The notes beneath the pieces are model-generated. The model made no database searches, had not been told where the DNA came from, and was given only the letters and a program-made list of their open reading frames with translations. From Parafannyhessea umbonata (lineage in GTDB: Bacteria; Actinomycetota; Coriobacteriia; Coriobacteriales; Atopobiaceae), in NCBI RefSeq assembly GCF_900111255.1, contig NZ_FOGP01000007.1:1-64000 (forward strand): DNA of 64,000 nucleotides. Direction: 5' to 3'. Below are positions 21,186-30,528 of the stretch, piece by piece. The position numbers and the translations under genes are program-made. Numbering within the stretch: the stretch's first letter is position 1; each line of letters opens with the position of its first letter.

Positions 21186-21818
21186 ATGCGCTTCGTAACC
21201 GAGGACGAACTTCGCGACGCCTATGCCACCACGCCGTTCGACAGCTATGACCTGCCTGACGGTGCGCGGCTCACGCCGGGGGCCCGGCAGTTCCTGATCG
21301 ACTTCGGCGTGTCCTTCGAGGCATCCGACGCCGAGAGGAGCGAGCGCGCCGGGGCAGGGACACCGTCCCATGCGTGGCGCGGCTCGCACGAGACCGCGCC
21401 CTGCGATGGCCTGTCCGACCTCGTCTGGGACGTTCGCCTGCTCGGCTCCGAGCTCAGGCTCCTGGCTCGTCGCTCGCAGGGCATCGACAACGCCTTCGCG
21501 CGCCAGGCCGACGCGTTGGGCCACGCGTGGCAGGACGTGCGCGAGGCGGGCGACCTCGCCCTCGCGGACGCGTCCGCCCAGAGCCCGAGCCCGCCCGGGC
21601 CGCCCCCGGCCCCGCCGCTCGCCGCCGGCGTGCATCCGGTCTTCTTCGAGATGGCCCGCATGCACGCGGAGGTGGGGCGCTGCGCCCACGCCTGGGCGCA
21701 GGCTCGCGCGGGCGCCTCGGACGCGGAGGCCGCGTCCCTTGACGGTTGGGTCGCACGTGCGGCACAGGCGTGTCAGTTGTTGGAGGAGTCGATGGGTAAG
21801 GCAGAGGGGAAGGTGTAG
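21186..21818 (+). CDS. EutT-like N-terminal domain protein of the microcompartment, unknown role
   Basis: A 210-residue protein. The first 45 residues (FVTEDELRDAY ... GARLTPGARQFL) match the N-terminal segment of EutT-type cobalamin adenosyltransferases. The remainder is helical with a proline-rich linker (SPSPPGPPPAPPL) near residue 140. The Cys cluster that binds metal in EutT is not seen, and the glycyl radical pathway needs no B12, so adenosyltransferase activity is unlikely. AGAGGAGG precedes ATG 21186. It may be an assembly or cargo-anchoring factor. The stop lies 3 bp before the next start. Confidence 0.65.
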   Translation: MRFVTEDELRDAYATTPFDSYDLPDGARLTPGARQFLIDFGVSFEASDAERSERAGAGTPSHAWRGSHETAPCDGLSDLVWDVRLLGSELRLLARRSQGIDNAFARQADALGHAWQDVREAGDLALADASAQSPSPPGPPPAPPLAAGVHPVFFEMARMHAEVGRCAHAWAQARAGASDAEAASLDGWVARAAQACQLLEESMGKAEGKV

Positions 21819-21821
21819 AAG

Positions 21822-22670
21822 ATGGTCGATCTCAAGGCAGCCAACGAGAGGCTCGAGGAGCTCCTCGACTGCGTGGACCATCCCAAGGCGGTTCGCGAGG
21901 GACAGCGCCTCTTCTGCGGCCTCGACCTCGGCACGGCCTTCATCGTGCTGGTCGTGCTCGACGAGGATGGCAACCCCATCGACTGCAAGTACGAGTTCGC
22001 CAGCGTCGTTAAGGACGGCATGGTCGTCGACTACGTCGGGGCGTGCGACATAGCGCGCCGCCTCAAGGAGCAGGTCGAGGCGGAGCTCGGCGTCGAGCTC
22101 GAAAGCTGCGCGGTTGCGATTCCACCCGAGACCGAGTCCCTCGACGGCGGCGTCGTCAAGAACGTCTGCGAAAGCACGGGCCTCGAGTGCGTGGCCGTCT
22201 TCGACGAGCCCACGGCGGCGAACCTGCTCATCGGCACCCGCGACGGCGCGGTGGTCGACATCGGCGGCGGCACGACCGGCATCTCCGTCTTCGAGGACGG
22301 TCGCGTCGTCGAGTGCGTCGACGAGTCGACCGGAGGCACGCACTTCTCGCTCGTGCTCGCGGGCGCCAAGCGCATGAGCTTCGACGAGGCCGAGGTCTAC
22401 AAGCGCGACCCCGCGCACCACGCGGAGGTCCTACCGATCGTGGCGCCGACCATCGACAAGGTCACCTCGATCATCGCGCGTGCCTGCGAGCCCCACGACG
22501 TCGGCGAGGTCATCCTCGTCGGCGGCACGGCCGAGCTGACGGGTATCGAGGGGCGGGTCCGGAAGGGCCTGGGCGTCGAGGTCCACAAGCCCAACCACCC
22601 CATGTTCGTGACGCCCATGGGCATCGCCCTCGGCTGCGTCGAGGCGGCAAAGGGGCAGGCCAATGCTTGA
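21822..22670 (+). CDS. eutJ: EutJ-like actin/Hsp70-fold ATPase
   Basis: A 282-residue member of the EutJ family, with the actin-fold phosphate motifs GLDLGTAF (near residue 33) and DIGGGTTG, plus FDEPTAANLL. EutJ is thought to be a chaperone for microcompartment enzymes, but its exact client is not known. It ends in TGA, overlapping the ATG of the next gene by 8 bp, which indicates translational coupling. Confidence 0.88.
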   Translation: MVDLKAANERLEELLDCVDHPKAVREGQRLFCGLDLGTAFIVLVVLDEDGNPIDCKYEFASVVKDGMVVDYVGACDIARRLKEQVEAELGVELESCAVAIPPETESLDGGVVKNVCESTGLECVAVFDEPTAANLLIGTRDGAVVDIGGGTTGISVFEDGRVVECVDESTGGTHFSLVLAGAKRMSFDEAEVYKRDPAHHAEVLPIVAPTIDKVTSIIARACEPHDVGEVILVGGTAELTGIEGRVRKGLGVEVHKPNHPMFVTPMGIALGCVEAAKGQANA

Positions 22671-22968
22671 CATCAGGGTCATCAAGGCGCCCGCGCCAGG
22701 CACCATGCGCGTCATCAGGCAGCGCAGCGGCGCCCGCTGGGATGACGACTTCCGCCCCGCCGCGGTCGGCCTCGTGCAGGGCAAGCTCATCGAGATGCTG
22801 GTCGCGAGCGACGTGGCCGAGAAGAGCGCCAACGTGGTCGTGACCGACATCCGGGGCTCGTGTCCCCAGAACATGGTGCTCCTCGCCATCGCCGGCGAGA
22901 CCGAGAGCGTCATGGAGTGCCTCAGGCGGATTCGAGACGGAAAGGACCAGACCCATGATTGTTGGTAG
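22663..22968 (+). CDS. Divergent BMC-domain protein
   Basis: A 101-residue protein. After a lead of about 30 residues (IRVIKAPAPGTMRVIRQ) it has a BMC-like core (AVGLVQGKLIEMLVASDVA ... CPQNMVLLAIAGE). The usual basic pore loop is replaced by VTDIRGSCPQNM. It is probably a minor shell or shell-associated component. It overlaps both neighbours (8 bp before, 14 bp after), so its dose is coupled to EutJ and the pentamer. Confidence 0.75.
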   Translation: MLDIRVIKAPAPGTMRVIRQRSGARWDDDFRPAAVGLVQGKLIEMLVASDVAEKSANVVVTDIRGSCPQNMVLLAIAGETESVMECLRRIRDGKDQTHDCW

Positions 22969-23224
22969 GCTCATCGGCTCCATCTGGGCCACGCGCAAGT
23001 ACGACGAGCTGAGCGGGATGAAGCTCATGCAGGTCGAGGTCATCACCGGCGACGAGGCCGGGCGCCAGCTCATCTGCGTTGACACCATCAGCGCCGGCGT
23101 GGGCGACCGCGTGATCGTCACCACGGGGGCGTCGGCCTACCTGTTCATGAGGGACGCCTTCGACCAGAACGTCCCGGTCGATGCCGTGATTGTAGGGATC
23201 ATCGACGAAGACGTGAGTCTGTAA
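22955..23224 (+). CDS. eutN: Microcompartment vertex protein, EutN/CcmL type (BMC-P)
   Basis: An 89-residue pentamer-forming protein (MIVGRLIGSIWATRKYDELSG, ending VDAVIVGIIDEDVSL) that caps the twelve vertices of the shell. It is the only BMC-P gene in the locus. The start codon lies inside the preceding gene (14-bp overlap). Confidence 0.95.
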   Translation: MIVGRLIGSIWATRKYDELSGMKLMQVEVITGDEAGRQLICVDTISAGVGDRVIVTTGASAYLFMRDAFDQNVPVDAVIVGIIDEDVSL

Positions 23225-23261
23225 GCAATAAAGCGATTTGTATTTCGGAAAGGAGGACGGC

Positions 23262-24173
23262 ATGAAGAAACTTGTGAGCGCGCAGGACGTGATCGCCGCC
23301 AAGGACGGGCACGAGGACATCTACATCGATGACAACACCATCGTGACCGCCCAGGCCGTCGACCTCGCTCACGAGATGGGCGTGTGCCTGAAGCAGGGCC
23401 CCGCGCCGCACGAGGGCCACGAGGCGTGTGCGGAGCAGCCCCACGCAGAGGCTCATGCATGCCATGACAAGGAGGAGGGCTGCGCGTCTGCGCTGTCCGC
23501 CGAGGAGCTCGAGCGCGTCATCGCGGCCGCTCTCGACAAGGGAATCTGGAGCGAGGGCGACCTTGAGGGCCTGCTGGGCACCAACGGCGCGGCGCAAGTC
23601 GACGCCGACGTCGTTCCCGTGGGCGTCTCTGGCCGCCACATCCACCTCTCGCAGGTGGACCTCGACCAGCTGTTCGGGCCCGACTTCGAGCTGACGCGCA
23701 TCAAGGATCTCAGCCAGCCCGGCCAGTTCGCCGCGAAGGAGTGCGTGACGATCGCCGGCCCCAAGGGCGTGATCGAGAAGGTCCGCGTCCTGGGCCCCGT
23801 GCGATCCCAGACGCAGGTCGAGGTGCTCGCCGGCGATACCTTCAAGCTGGGCGTGCCGCAGAAGGTCCGCCTCTCGGGGCACCTCGAGGGCACGCCAGGC
23901 GTCACGGTCATCGGCCCCAAGGGCAGCGTTTGCCTCCACGAGGGCACGATCGTGGCCGCGCGCCACATCCACATGAACCCCGCGCAGGCCGCCGAGCGCG
24001 GCTTCCATGACGGCCAGGTCGTCTCCATCAAGGCCGACGGCGAGCGCGGCGGCACCCTCGACAACGTGATCGTCCGCGTCACCGAGGGCGGCAACCTCGA
24101 CTGTCACATCGACACCGAGGAGGCCAACGCGCTCCAGGTCAAGAGCGGTTCTACGCTCCGCGTAATCAGGTAA
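23262..24173 (+). CDS. pduL: PduL-type phosphotransacylase with metal-rich N-terminal extension
   Basis: A 303-residue phosphate acyltransferase that converts acetyl-CoA to acetyl-phosphate and recycles CoA inside the shell. The C-terminal 190 residues are the PduL domain with both zinc-binding histidine motifs (SGRHIHLS and ARHIHMN). The N-terminal extension of about 110 residues is unusual: it begins like EutQ/EutT leaders ([15 protein letters not shown]) and contains a His/Cys-rich patch ([19 protein letters not shown]). ATG 23262 follows AGGAGG. The extension may target the enzyme or bind metal. Confidence 0.92.
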   Translation: MKKLVSAQDVIAAKDGHEDIYIDDNTIVTAQAVDLAHEMGVCLKQGPAPHEGHEACAEQPHAEAHACHDKEEGCASALSAEELERVIAAALDKGIWSEGDLEGLLGTNGAAQVDADVVPVGVSGRHIHLSQVDLDQLFGPDFELTRIKDLSQPGQFAAKECVTIAGPKGVIEKVRVLGPVRSQTQVEVLAGDTFKLGVPQKVRLSGHLEGTPGVTVIGPKGSVCLHEGTIVAARHIHMNPAQAAERGFHDGQVVSIKADGERGGTLDNVIVRVTEGGNLDCHIDTEEANALQVKSGSTLRVIR

Positions 24174-24216
24174 CGAGAGCTGCGGCTCTGAAGAGGATCC
24201 CAAGGAGGTTTCCAGC

Positions 24217-24501
<285 letters not shown>

Positions 24502-24522
24502 AAGCAAGCAGACGAGAAGAGC

Positions 24523-24539
24523 GCGGGCACCTCGCCCGC
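24523..24539 (+). other. Hairpin between BMC-H copies 1 and 2
   Basis: GCGGGC-ACCTC-GCCCGC, a 6-bp GC stem, lies just before the next ribosome-binding site. It is repeated at 24865-24881. Confidence 0.6.
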
Positions 24540-24558
24540 AACCAAGGAGGTTTCCAGC

Positions 24559-24843
<285 letters not shown>

Positions 24844-24864
24844 AAGCAAGCAGACGAGAAGAGC

Positions 24865-24881
24865 GCGGGCACCTCGCCCGC
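24865..24881 (+). other. Hairpin between BMC-H copies 2 and 3
   Basis: An exact copy of the hairpin at 24523-24539, as part of the 342-bp unit. Confidence 0.6.
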
Positions 24882-24900
24882 AACCAAGGAGGTTTCCAGC

Positions 24901-25185
<285 letters not shown>

Positions 25186-25225
25186 CGAACCCGCGAGATA
25201 GAGCCATAGCTAACCGGAAAGAGGC

Positions 25226-26842
25226 ATGATGCACGAATACGACCGCGACCTCGAGAGCATCCAGGCCGCACGCGACCTCGCGCGCGCCGGCCAGGTTGCC
25301 GCCGAGAAGATCGCAACCTACACCACCGAGCAGATCGACCGTATCCTTCGCTCCATGGTCGAGACTGCCGAGAAGAACGCCAAGCAGCTCGCCGAGATGG
25401 CCGTCGAGGAGACGACCTTCGGCAACGTGCACGACAAGATCTTCAAGAACCACATGGCCTCCGGCCTGCTTTACGAGCAGATCAAGGACGCGAAGACGAT
25501 CGGCGTCATCGACGTGGACGAGAAGAAGCAGACGATCACGATCGCCGAGCCCGTCGGCCTGATCTTGGGCATCGTCCCCTCCACCAACCCGACCTCCACG
25601 GTCCTCTACAAGTCGATGATCGCGCTCAAGGCGCGCAACGCCATCGTCTTCTCGCCGCACCCCAAGGCCGCCAAGTGCACGAACCTTGCCATCAAGCTCA
25701 TGTGCGACGCGGCCGTCGCCGCGGGCGCCCCCGAGAACATCATCCAGGGCGTCAGCCTCGCGACCATCGAGGCCACCAACGCGCTCATGCACGCGCCCGA
25801 GGTCAAGATGATCATCGCCACCGGCGGCCCCGGCATGGTCAAGGCCGCCTACAGCTCGGGCAAGCCCGCGCTGGGCGTCGGCGCCGGCAACTCGCCCTCC
25901 TACATCGAGCGCACCGCCAACGTGCACGACTCCGTCCGCCAGATCATGGCGTCCAAGACCTTCGACAACGGCACCATCTGCGCCTCCGAGCAGAGCGTCA
26001 TCTGCGAGACGTGCAACCACGACGAGGTCGTCGCCGAGTTCAAGCGCCAGGGCGGCTACTTCATGAGCGAGGAGGAGTGCGCCAAGGTCTGCAAGATCCT
26101 GTTCCGCAACGGCCACGCGATGAGCCCGAACTTCGTCGGCCACGACGCCCAGAGCATCGCCCACGCCGCGGGCATCTGCGTTCCCGCCGACACCCGCGTC
26201 CTCATCGGCGAGCAGCACGGCGTCGGTCCCGAGTGGCCGCTCTCCTACGAGAAGCTCACGACCGTGCTCGGTTTCTACACCGTGGCCGACTGGCACGAGG
26301 CGTGCGAGCTCTCCATCGCGCTCCTGCAGAACGGCATCGGCCACACGATGAACATCCACACGCAGGACAAGGAGATCGTCCGCAAGTTCTCCGTCAAGCC
26401 CGCCTCGCGCATCCTCATCAACACGGGTGGCACCCAGGGCGGCACGGGTCTCTCCACCGGTCTCGACGTGGCCCTCACGCTGGGCTGCGGCACCTGGGGC
26501 GGCAGCTCCGTCTCCGAGAACGTGGGCCCGCAGCACCTCGTCAACCTCAAGCGCGTCGCCAACGGCATCGTCGAGCCCGACCAGGTCGCGGCCGCCGACG
26601 CGACGTTCGCGAAGTGGCACCCCGAGCTCGCGGCTGAGTACGGCTGCGCGACGACGCACGAGTGCGCGGGCGCGTGGCACGGGGCCGGCTCCTGCGAGCC
26701 CGCGTCGAGCCCCATCAGCTACTCCGTGGGCTGCTGCTCCGCCCCGGCGCACGAACAGCAGGCGCGCAAGAGCGACACCATCGACGCGGAGGAGCTCCGC
26801 AAGATGGTGAGCGAGCTGGTCTCCGCCTTCCGCGGCGAGTAA
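25226..26842 (+). CDS. cutF: CoA-acylating acetaldehyde dehydrogenase
   Basis: A 538-residue EutE/PduP-type enzyme that converts acetaldehyde, CoA and NAD+ to acetyl-CoA and NADH. The catalytic cysteine is Cys252 in FDNGTICASEQS; VPSTNPTST and GGPGMVKAAY are intact. The C-terminal 60 residues form a Cys/His-containing linker and then an amphipathic helix (AEELRKMVSELVSAFRGE) typical of encapsulation peptides. Either ATG 25226 or ATG 25229 may be used; GGAAAGAGG lies upstream. A 12-bp hairpin follows the gene. Confidence 0.94.
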   Translation: MMHEYDRDLESIQAARDLARAGQVAAEKIATYTTEQIDRILRSMVETAEKNAKQLAEMAVEETTFGNVHDKIFKNHMASGLLYEQIKDAKTIGVIDVDEKKQTITIAEPVGLILGIVPSTNPTSTVLYKSMIALKARNAIVFSPHPKAAKCTNLAIKLMCDAAVAAGAPENIIQGVSLATIEATNALMHAPEVKMIIATGGPGMVKAAYSSGKPALGVGAGNSPSYIERTANVHDSVRQIMASKTFDNGTICASEQSVICETCNHDEVVAEFKRQGGYFMSEEECAKVCKILFRNGHAMSPNFVGHDAQSIAHAAGICVPADTRVLIGEQHGVGPEWPLSYEKLTTVLGFYTVADWHEACELSIALLQNGIGHTMNIHTQDKEIVRKFSVKPASRILINTGGTQGGTGLSTGLDVALTLGCGTWGGSSVSENVGPQHLVNLKRVANGIVEPDQVAAADATFAKWHPELAAEYGCATTHECAGAWHGAGSCEPASSPISYSVGCCSAPAHEQQARKSDTIDAEELRKMVSELVSAFRGE

Positions 26843-26861
26843 GGCCAGGCTCTTCTCGCCC

Positions 26862-26898
26862 GATCGGGGCGCCCATGGCGCGCTGGGGCGCCCCGGTC
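26862..26898 (+). terminator. Hairpin between cutF and the merR gene
   Basis: GATCGGGGCGCC pairs with GGCGCCCCGGTC (12 bp, one T-G) without T-run. It may be a partial terminator that separates the enzymes from the regulator. The 164-bp gap may also contain a separate merR promoter that I cannot define. Confidence 0.5.
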
Positions 26899-27006
26899 GA
26901 GACGGGATTGTCGGCACCATGGGCGACGCCAGGCAATAGACTTTGGTCTTGTTGCGCGGCCCGTCCGCGGCCGGCGCGTCAGGTGAGCGTTTGAGGAGAT
27001 GAGATC

Positions 27007-27861
27007 GTGATCGCACACGCACGTGCAGACAGGTGCGACCTGTACCAGATCGGAGAGGTCAGCCGCATGGGCTGCATCTCGCAGCGTACCCTGAGGCACT
27101 ACGACGAGCTCGGGCTCATGCGTCCCGACGTCGTGCGGGACAACGGGTACCGCTACTACAGCCTGAACACCATGCTCAAGATCCCCGTGATCAACTACCT
27201 CAAGATGCTCGGCTTCTCGCTCGACGAGATCACGCACATGCTGCAGCGCTCGAGCCTGACCGAGGTGCGCCGCAACCTGGCGGAGCACCTGAGCTCCTGT
27301 GACGAGGAGGCGCGCCTGATCGCCGAGAAGCGCCAGGCCATCGTCGAGTGGGCCGAGCTGGTCGACGAGGCCAACATGGTCCTGAGGGTAAAGCCCAAGA
27401 CCGTGAGCGTTCGCTACCTCGCGAGCCGGGAGCTCTTGTGCATGGAGTCGACCTTCTCGGGCGGCTTCGCCGACTCGGTCGTCAGCCTGGACTACGCGGC
27501 GTTCGTGCGCGAGGCAGACAACGCCATCTGCGGCCCGGTCATCCTGCAGTTCGAGACCGTGGGGGATGCCAAGGCGGCTGCGGGCGGACACGCCTGCCCC
27601 GTCCGCCTCCTGCAGAAGGCCATGAGGCCCGTCGCCGAGGACGAGGCCTACGTCATGCCCGAGGGCATGTACCTCTCGACCTACCACGTGGGTGCATTCG
27701 AGGAGATGGACGAGGCCCTCGACCGTCTGCTCGCATTCGCCCACGAGAACGGCTACAAGATCTGCGGTCCCGTGACGGAGCGCTTCGTCACGGACTTCTG
27801 GACAACCTACAACTCCGAGCTCTTCGTCACGGAGCTCCTTCTCAGAACCGAAACGGAGTGA
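27007..27861 (+). CDS. MerR-family transcriptional regulator with effector-binding domain
   Basis: A 284-residue regulator. Residues about 14-83 form the MerR winged helix (YQIGEVSRMGCISQRTLRHY, NGYRYYSLN), a coiled-coil helix follows, and the C-terminal part (from about VSVRYLASRELLCMES) looks like a GyrI/BmrR-type small-molecule pocket. It starts with GTG 27007. Lying inside the cut operon, it is the likely switch for the operon, and choline or a breakdown product may be the ligand (inferred). It ends 2 bp before the alcohol dehydrogenase gene. Confidence 0.88.
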   Translation: MIAHARADRCDLYQIGEVSRMGCISQRTLRHYDELGLMRPDVVRDNGYRYYSLNTMLKIPVINYLKMLGFSLDEITHMLQRSSLTEVRRNLAEHLSSCDEEARLIAEKRQAIVEWAELVDEANMVLRVKPKTVSVRYLASRELLCMESTFSGGFADSVVSLDYAAFVREADNAICGPVILQFETVGDAKAAAGGHACPVRLLQKAMRPVAEDEAYVMPEGMYLSTYHVGAFEEMDEALDRLLAFAHENGYKICGPVTERFVTDFWTTYNSELFVTELLLRTETE

Positions 27862-27863
27862 CA

Positions 27864-28955
27864 ATGAACGAGTTCAGCCTCAACGCGAAGCTCTTCTTCG
27901 GGCCGCGTGCCGTCGAGCACCTGGGCAGCCTCTCGTGCTCGCATGTCCTGGTGGTCACGGACGGCTTCCTGCAGGAGTCGGGCATGGTGGGCAAGATGTG
28001 CCAGCACCTGCCCTCGGGAGCGCGCGTGAGCGTGTACTCCAACGTCAAGCCCGATCCGAGCCAGGAGCTCGTCGACGAGGGTGTCGAGATGATCTTCCGA
28101 GAGCGCCCCGACCTCGTGATCGCCTTCGGCGGCGGCTCGTGCATCGACGCGACCAAGGCCATCCTGTACTTCGCCAGTCAGAAGGGGATGGAGCGCCCGT
28201 ACTTCCTCGCGATTCCGACGACCGCGGGCACCGGCTCCGAGGTGACCAACTTTGCGGTCATCACGCGCGGCAGCACCAAGGTCGCGCTCATCGACGACGC
28301 GCTGGCGCCGGACGGGGCTCTTCTCGACGCGAGCTTCACGCGTTCGGTCCCGCCCCAGATCACGGCCGATACGGGCATGGACGTGCTGACCCATGCGCTC
28401 GAGGCCTACGTGAGCAACCAGGCGACCACCTTCACCGACGCGCTTGCGGTCAAGGCGCTGCGCATCGTCTTCGAGGACCTTCCCCTGGTCTTCCGTGACG
28501 GCGACGCCATGCGCGCCCGCGGTCGCATGGCCGAGGCGTCCTGCGTCGCGGGCATCGCCTTCACGAACGCCGGCCTGGGGATCAACCACAGCCTGGCTCA
28601 CGCCCTGGGCGGGCGCTTCCACGTGGCCCACGGCCGCCTGAACGCGATCCTTCTGCCCTATGTCATGCGCTTCCACATGGCAGAGTCCGCCTACCGCGAG
28701 CCTTACGAGCGTCTCGCGCATGAGCTTGGGATGTCTGGCGCAGACGAGCTCCTGCAGCGCGTCATCGACCTGAGGTCGCGCCTTGGCATCCAGGATTGCC
28801 TGGCTGACCTTGGCTCGATCGACGCCTCGTGCTTCGAGGAGCACGTGTGCGACATGGCGGAGGCCGCGGCCAACGACCGCTGCACGCCCACGAACCCGCG
28901 CCCCGTCTCGAGGCAGGACCTCGTGAACCTGTATCGCGACGCCTATCGCGGCTAG
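27864..28955 (+). CDS. cutO: Iron-dependent alcohol dehydrogenase
   Basis: A 363-residue group III (Fe) alcohol dehydrogenase that reduces acetaldehyde to ethanol and regenerates NAD+ for the aldehyde dehydrogenase. The nucleotide motif is FGGGSCIDATKAI. The metal ligands appear as Asp173 and His177 (MDVLTHALEAY) plus the two histidines in [20 protein letters not shown] 27864 starts the homologous region. A 12-bp perfect hairpin follows the gene. Confidence 0.94.
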   Translation: MNEFSLNAKLFFGPRAVEHLGSLSCSHVLVVTDGFLQESGMVGKMCQHLPSGARVSVYSNVKPDPSQELVDEGVEMIFRERPDLVIAFGGGSCIDATKAILYFASQKGMERPYFLAIPTTAGTGSEVTNFAVITRGSTKVALIDDALAPDGALLDASFTRSVPPQITADTGMDVLTHALEAYVSNQATTFTDALAVKALRIVFEDLPLVFRDGDAMRARGRMAEASCVAGIAFTNAGLGINHSLAHALGGRFHVAHGRLNAILLPYVMRFHMAESAYREPYERLAHELGMSGADELLQRVIDLRSRLGIQDCLADLGSIDASCFEEHVCDMAEAAANDRCTPTNPRPVSRQDLVNLYRDAYRG

Positions 28956-28964
28956 CCCACCCTC

Positions 28965-28993
28965 TGCCGGCGGGCGCCCTTCGCCCGCCGGCA
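28965..28993 (+). other. Hairpin after cutO
   Basis: A perfect 12-bp stem (TGCCGGCGGGCG with CGCCCGCCGGCA, 5-nt loop). There is no T-run, and translation of the next gene restarts 37 bp later. Confidence 0.6.
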
Positions 28994-29030
28994 TCCCCGA
29001 ACGACCGAAGCACGTGCTGGAGGACTGACA

Positions 29031-29393
29031 GTGGAGAACGGACAAGAGCAGATTCGCGTGGTCCAGGAGACCGTCTCGGGCAAGGAGATCACCCTCGCCC
29101 ACGTGATCGGCGGGCCCGAGCCCATCATCTACACCAAGCTGGGCCTCAACCCGGAGATCGACTTCGGGACGAGCGCCCTGGGCATCATGAACATCACGCC
29201 GCCCGAGTCCGCCGTGATCGCCTCCGACCTGGCCGTCAAGAGCGCGGACGTCTACCTTGGCTTTGCCGACCGCTTTACGGGCACGATGATCATCAGCGGG
29301 GAGGTCGCCGACGTCACGACGGCGATCACCGAGGTGGTCGCGTTCTTCCGCGACACGCTGGGCTACGTCACCTGCAAGGTCACGAAGCGCTAG
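29031..29393 (+). CDS. Circularly permuted shell protein, EutS/PduU type (first)
   Basis: A 120-residue permuted BMC-H protein. ITLAHVIGGPE, NITPPESAVIASDLAVKSAD and FADRFTGTMIISGEV match the EutS/PduU pattern. Members form hexamers with a small beta-barrel plugging the pore. It starts with GTG 29031, behind TGGAGG. Confidence 0.9.
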   Translation: MENGQEQIRVVQETVSGKEITLAHVIGGPEPIIYTKLGLNPEIDFGTSALGIMNITPPESAVIASDLAVKSADVYLGFADRFTGTMIISGEVADVTTAITEVVAFFRDTLGYVTCKVTKR

Positions 29394-29400
29394 GCGTGCC

Positions 29401-29832
29401 ATGAGGGAGAGGGTTACCAGGGAGGAGTTCTTCGAGCGCGTGCTCCACGGCCAGGTGCCGCGCGGGGAGCATGGCGAGCTGCGCTTCACGCGCGTGAGCG
29501 TGCCGGGGCGCGAGGTGGACCTCGCGCACGTCATCGGCACGTCGCGGGAGAGCACCTGCAAGACGCTCGGCCTTGACATCGGCACCCACGAGGGCGAGGA
29601 CCACGTGGGCGAGGCGCTTGGCTTCATGCGCTTCACGCCGTGGGAGTCGGTCGTCATTGCCGCCGACGTCGCGATGAAGGCCGGCGCGGTGGAGCTTGCG
29701 TTCATGGATCGCTTCAATGGATCGCTCATCCTCTCGGGGGAGATCAGCGAGATCGAGAGCGCCGAGCGGGAGGTCCTCGACTTCTTCGAGCACGAGCTCG
29801 GCTTCTATGTCTGTCCGATGACCCGCAGGTAG
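29401..29832 (+). CDS. Circularly permuted shell protein, EutS/PduU type (second)
   Basis: A 143-residue paralogue of the preceding protein (VDLAHVIGTSRES, FTPWESVVIAADVAMKAGA, FMDRFNGSLILSGEI) with a longer N-terminus and an inserted acidic stretch (THEGEDHVGE). It lies 7 bp behind the first. Two different EutS-like proteins may form mixed facets. Confidence 0.88.
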   Translation: MRERVTREEFFERVLHGQVPRGEHGELRFTRVSVPGREVDLAHVIGTSRESTCKTLGLDIGTHEGEDHVGEALGFMRFTPWESVVIAADVAMKAGAVELAFMDRFNGSLILSGEISEIESAEREVLDFFEHELGFYVCPMTRR

Positions 29833-29842
29833 GTGATGCGAG

Positions 29843-30328
29843 ATGAAGCGACTGTTCCTGATGGGCCGAAGCGAGGCGGGCAAGACGTCGCTCACGCAGG
29901 CCCTGCGCGGTGAGAGGCTGCACTATCACAAGACGCAGTACACATACGCCGACGGCGACACCATCGACACGCCGGGCGAGTACTCGGAGACGAAGGCGGT
30001 GGGCGTTGGCCTGGCGTGCTTCTCGTTCGAGGCGGACGTCATCGCGCTTCTGATTGCGGCCAACGAGCCGTTCACGGTGTTCGCGCCCAACTGCAAGTCG
30101 TTTCTCAACAGGACGCTCATCGGCGTCATCACCAAGATCAACGAGCCCAACGCCAACGTGGCGATGGTTCGGCAGTGGCTCGAGAACTGCGGGTGCGATC
30201 GCATCTTCCTCGTGGACAGCGCCACGGGGGAGGGGATCGGCGAGCTTCGAGCCTATCTCGAGCAGGACGTCGAGCCGATGACGTTAGAGCAGGCGAAGGC
30301 CCGCCAACGTGAGGGCGTCTTCTGCTAG
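29843..30328 (+). CDS. eutP: EutP/PduV-like small GTPase
   Basis: A 161-residue P-loop GTPase of the EutP/PduV family. G1 is GRSEAGKT (residues 8-15), G3 is DTPGE and G4-like is TKIN. The PduV relative has been linked to positioning of microcompartments; for this protein that role is an inference. It is the last gene of the operon, immediately before the second micropeptide module. Confidence 0.88.
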   Translation: MKRLFLMGRSEAGKTSLTQALRGERLHYHKTQYTYADGDTIDTPGEYSETKAVGVGLACFSFEADVIALLIAANEPFTVFAPNCKSFLNRTLIGVITKINEPNANVAMVRQWLENCGCDRIFLVDSATGEGIGELRAYLEQDVEPMTLEQAKARQREGVFC

Positions 30329-30344
30329 GGCGTCGCATGGTTTG

Positions 30345-30528
30345 GCGCCGGCAAGCTTCGGGCCAGCAAAAGCCCAGCTAGAGACAAGGATTTCTGCGGA
30401 TTGGAAGGCCATTCTCGCGCCGTTTCGACCGCGCACGCGTTATGCTCCACTCACGCTGGTCGACGGATCTACGTGCGGGGCGGCGCCTCTCGAGGGAGGT
30501 GTTGCCTATGGAGCAATTCTTCTTGATC
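30345..30528 (+). repeat. Micropeptide module, copy 2
   Basis: The counterpart of 13029-13209: the same leader with TATGCT at 30441, the same ribosome-binding region (GGGAGG) and the same seven starting codons. It sits between eutP and the right 264-bp repeat. Confidence 0.85.
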
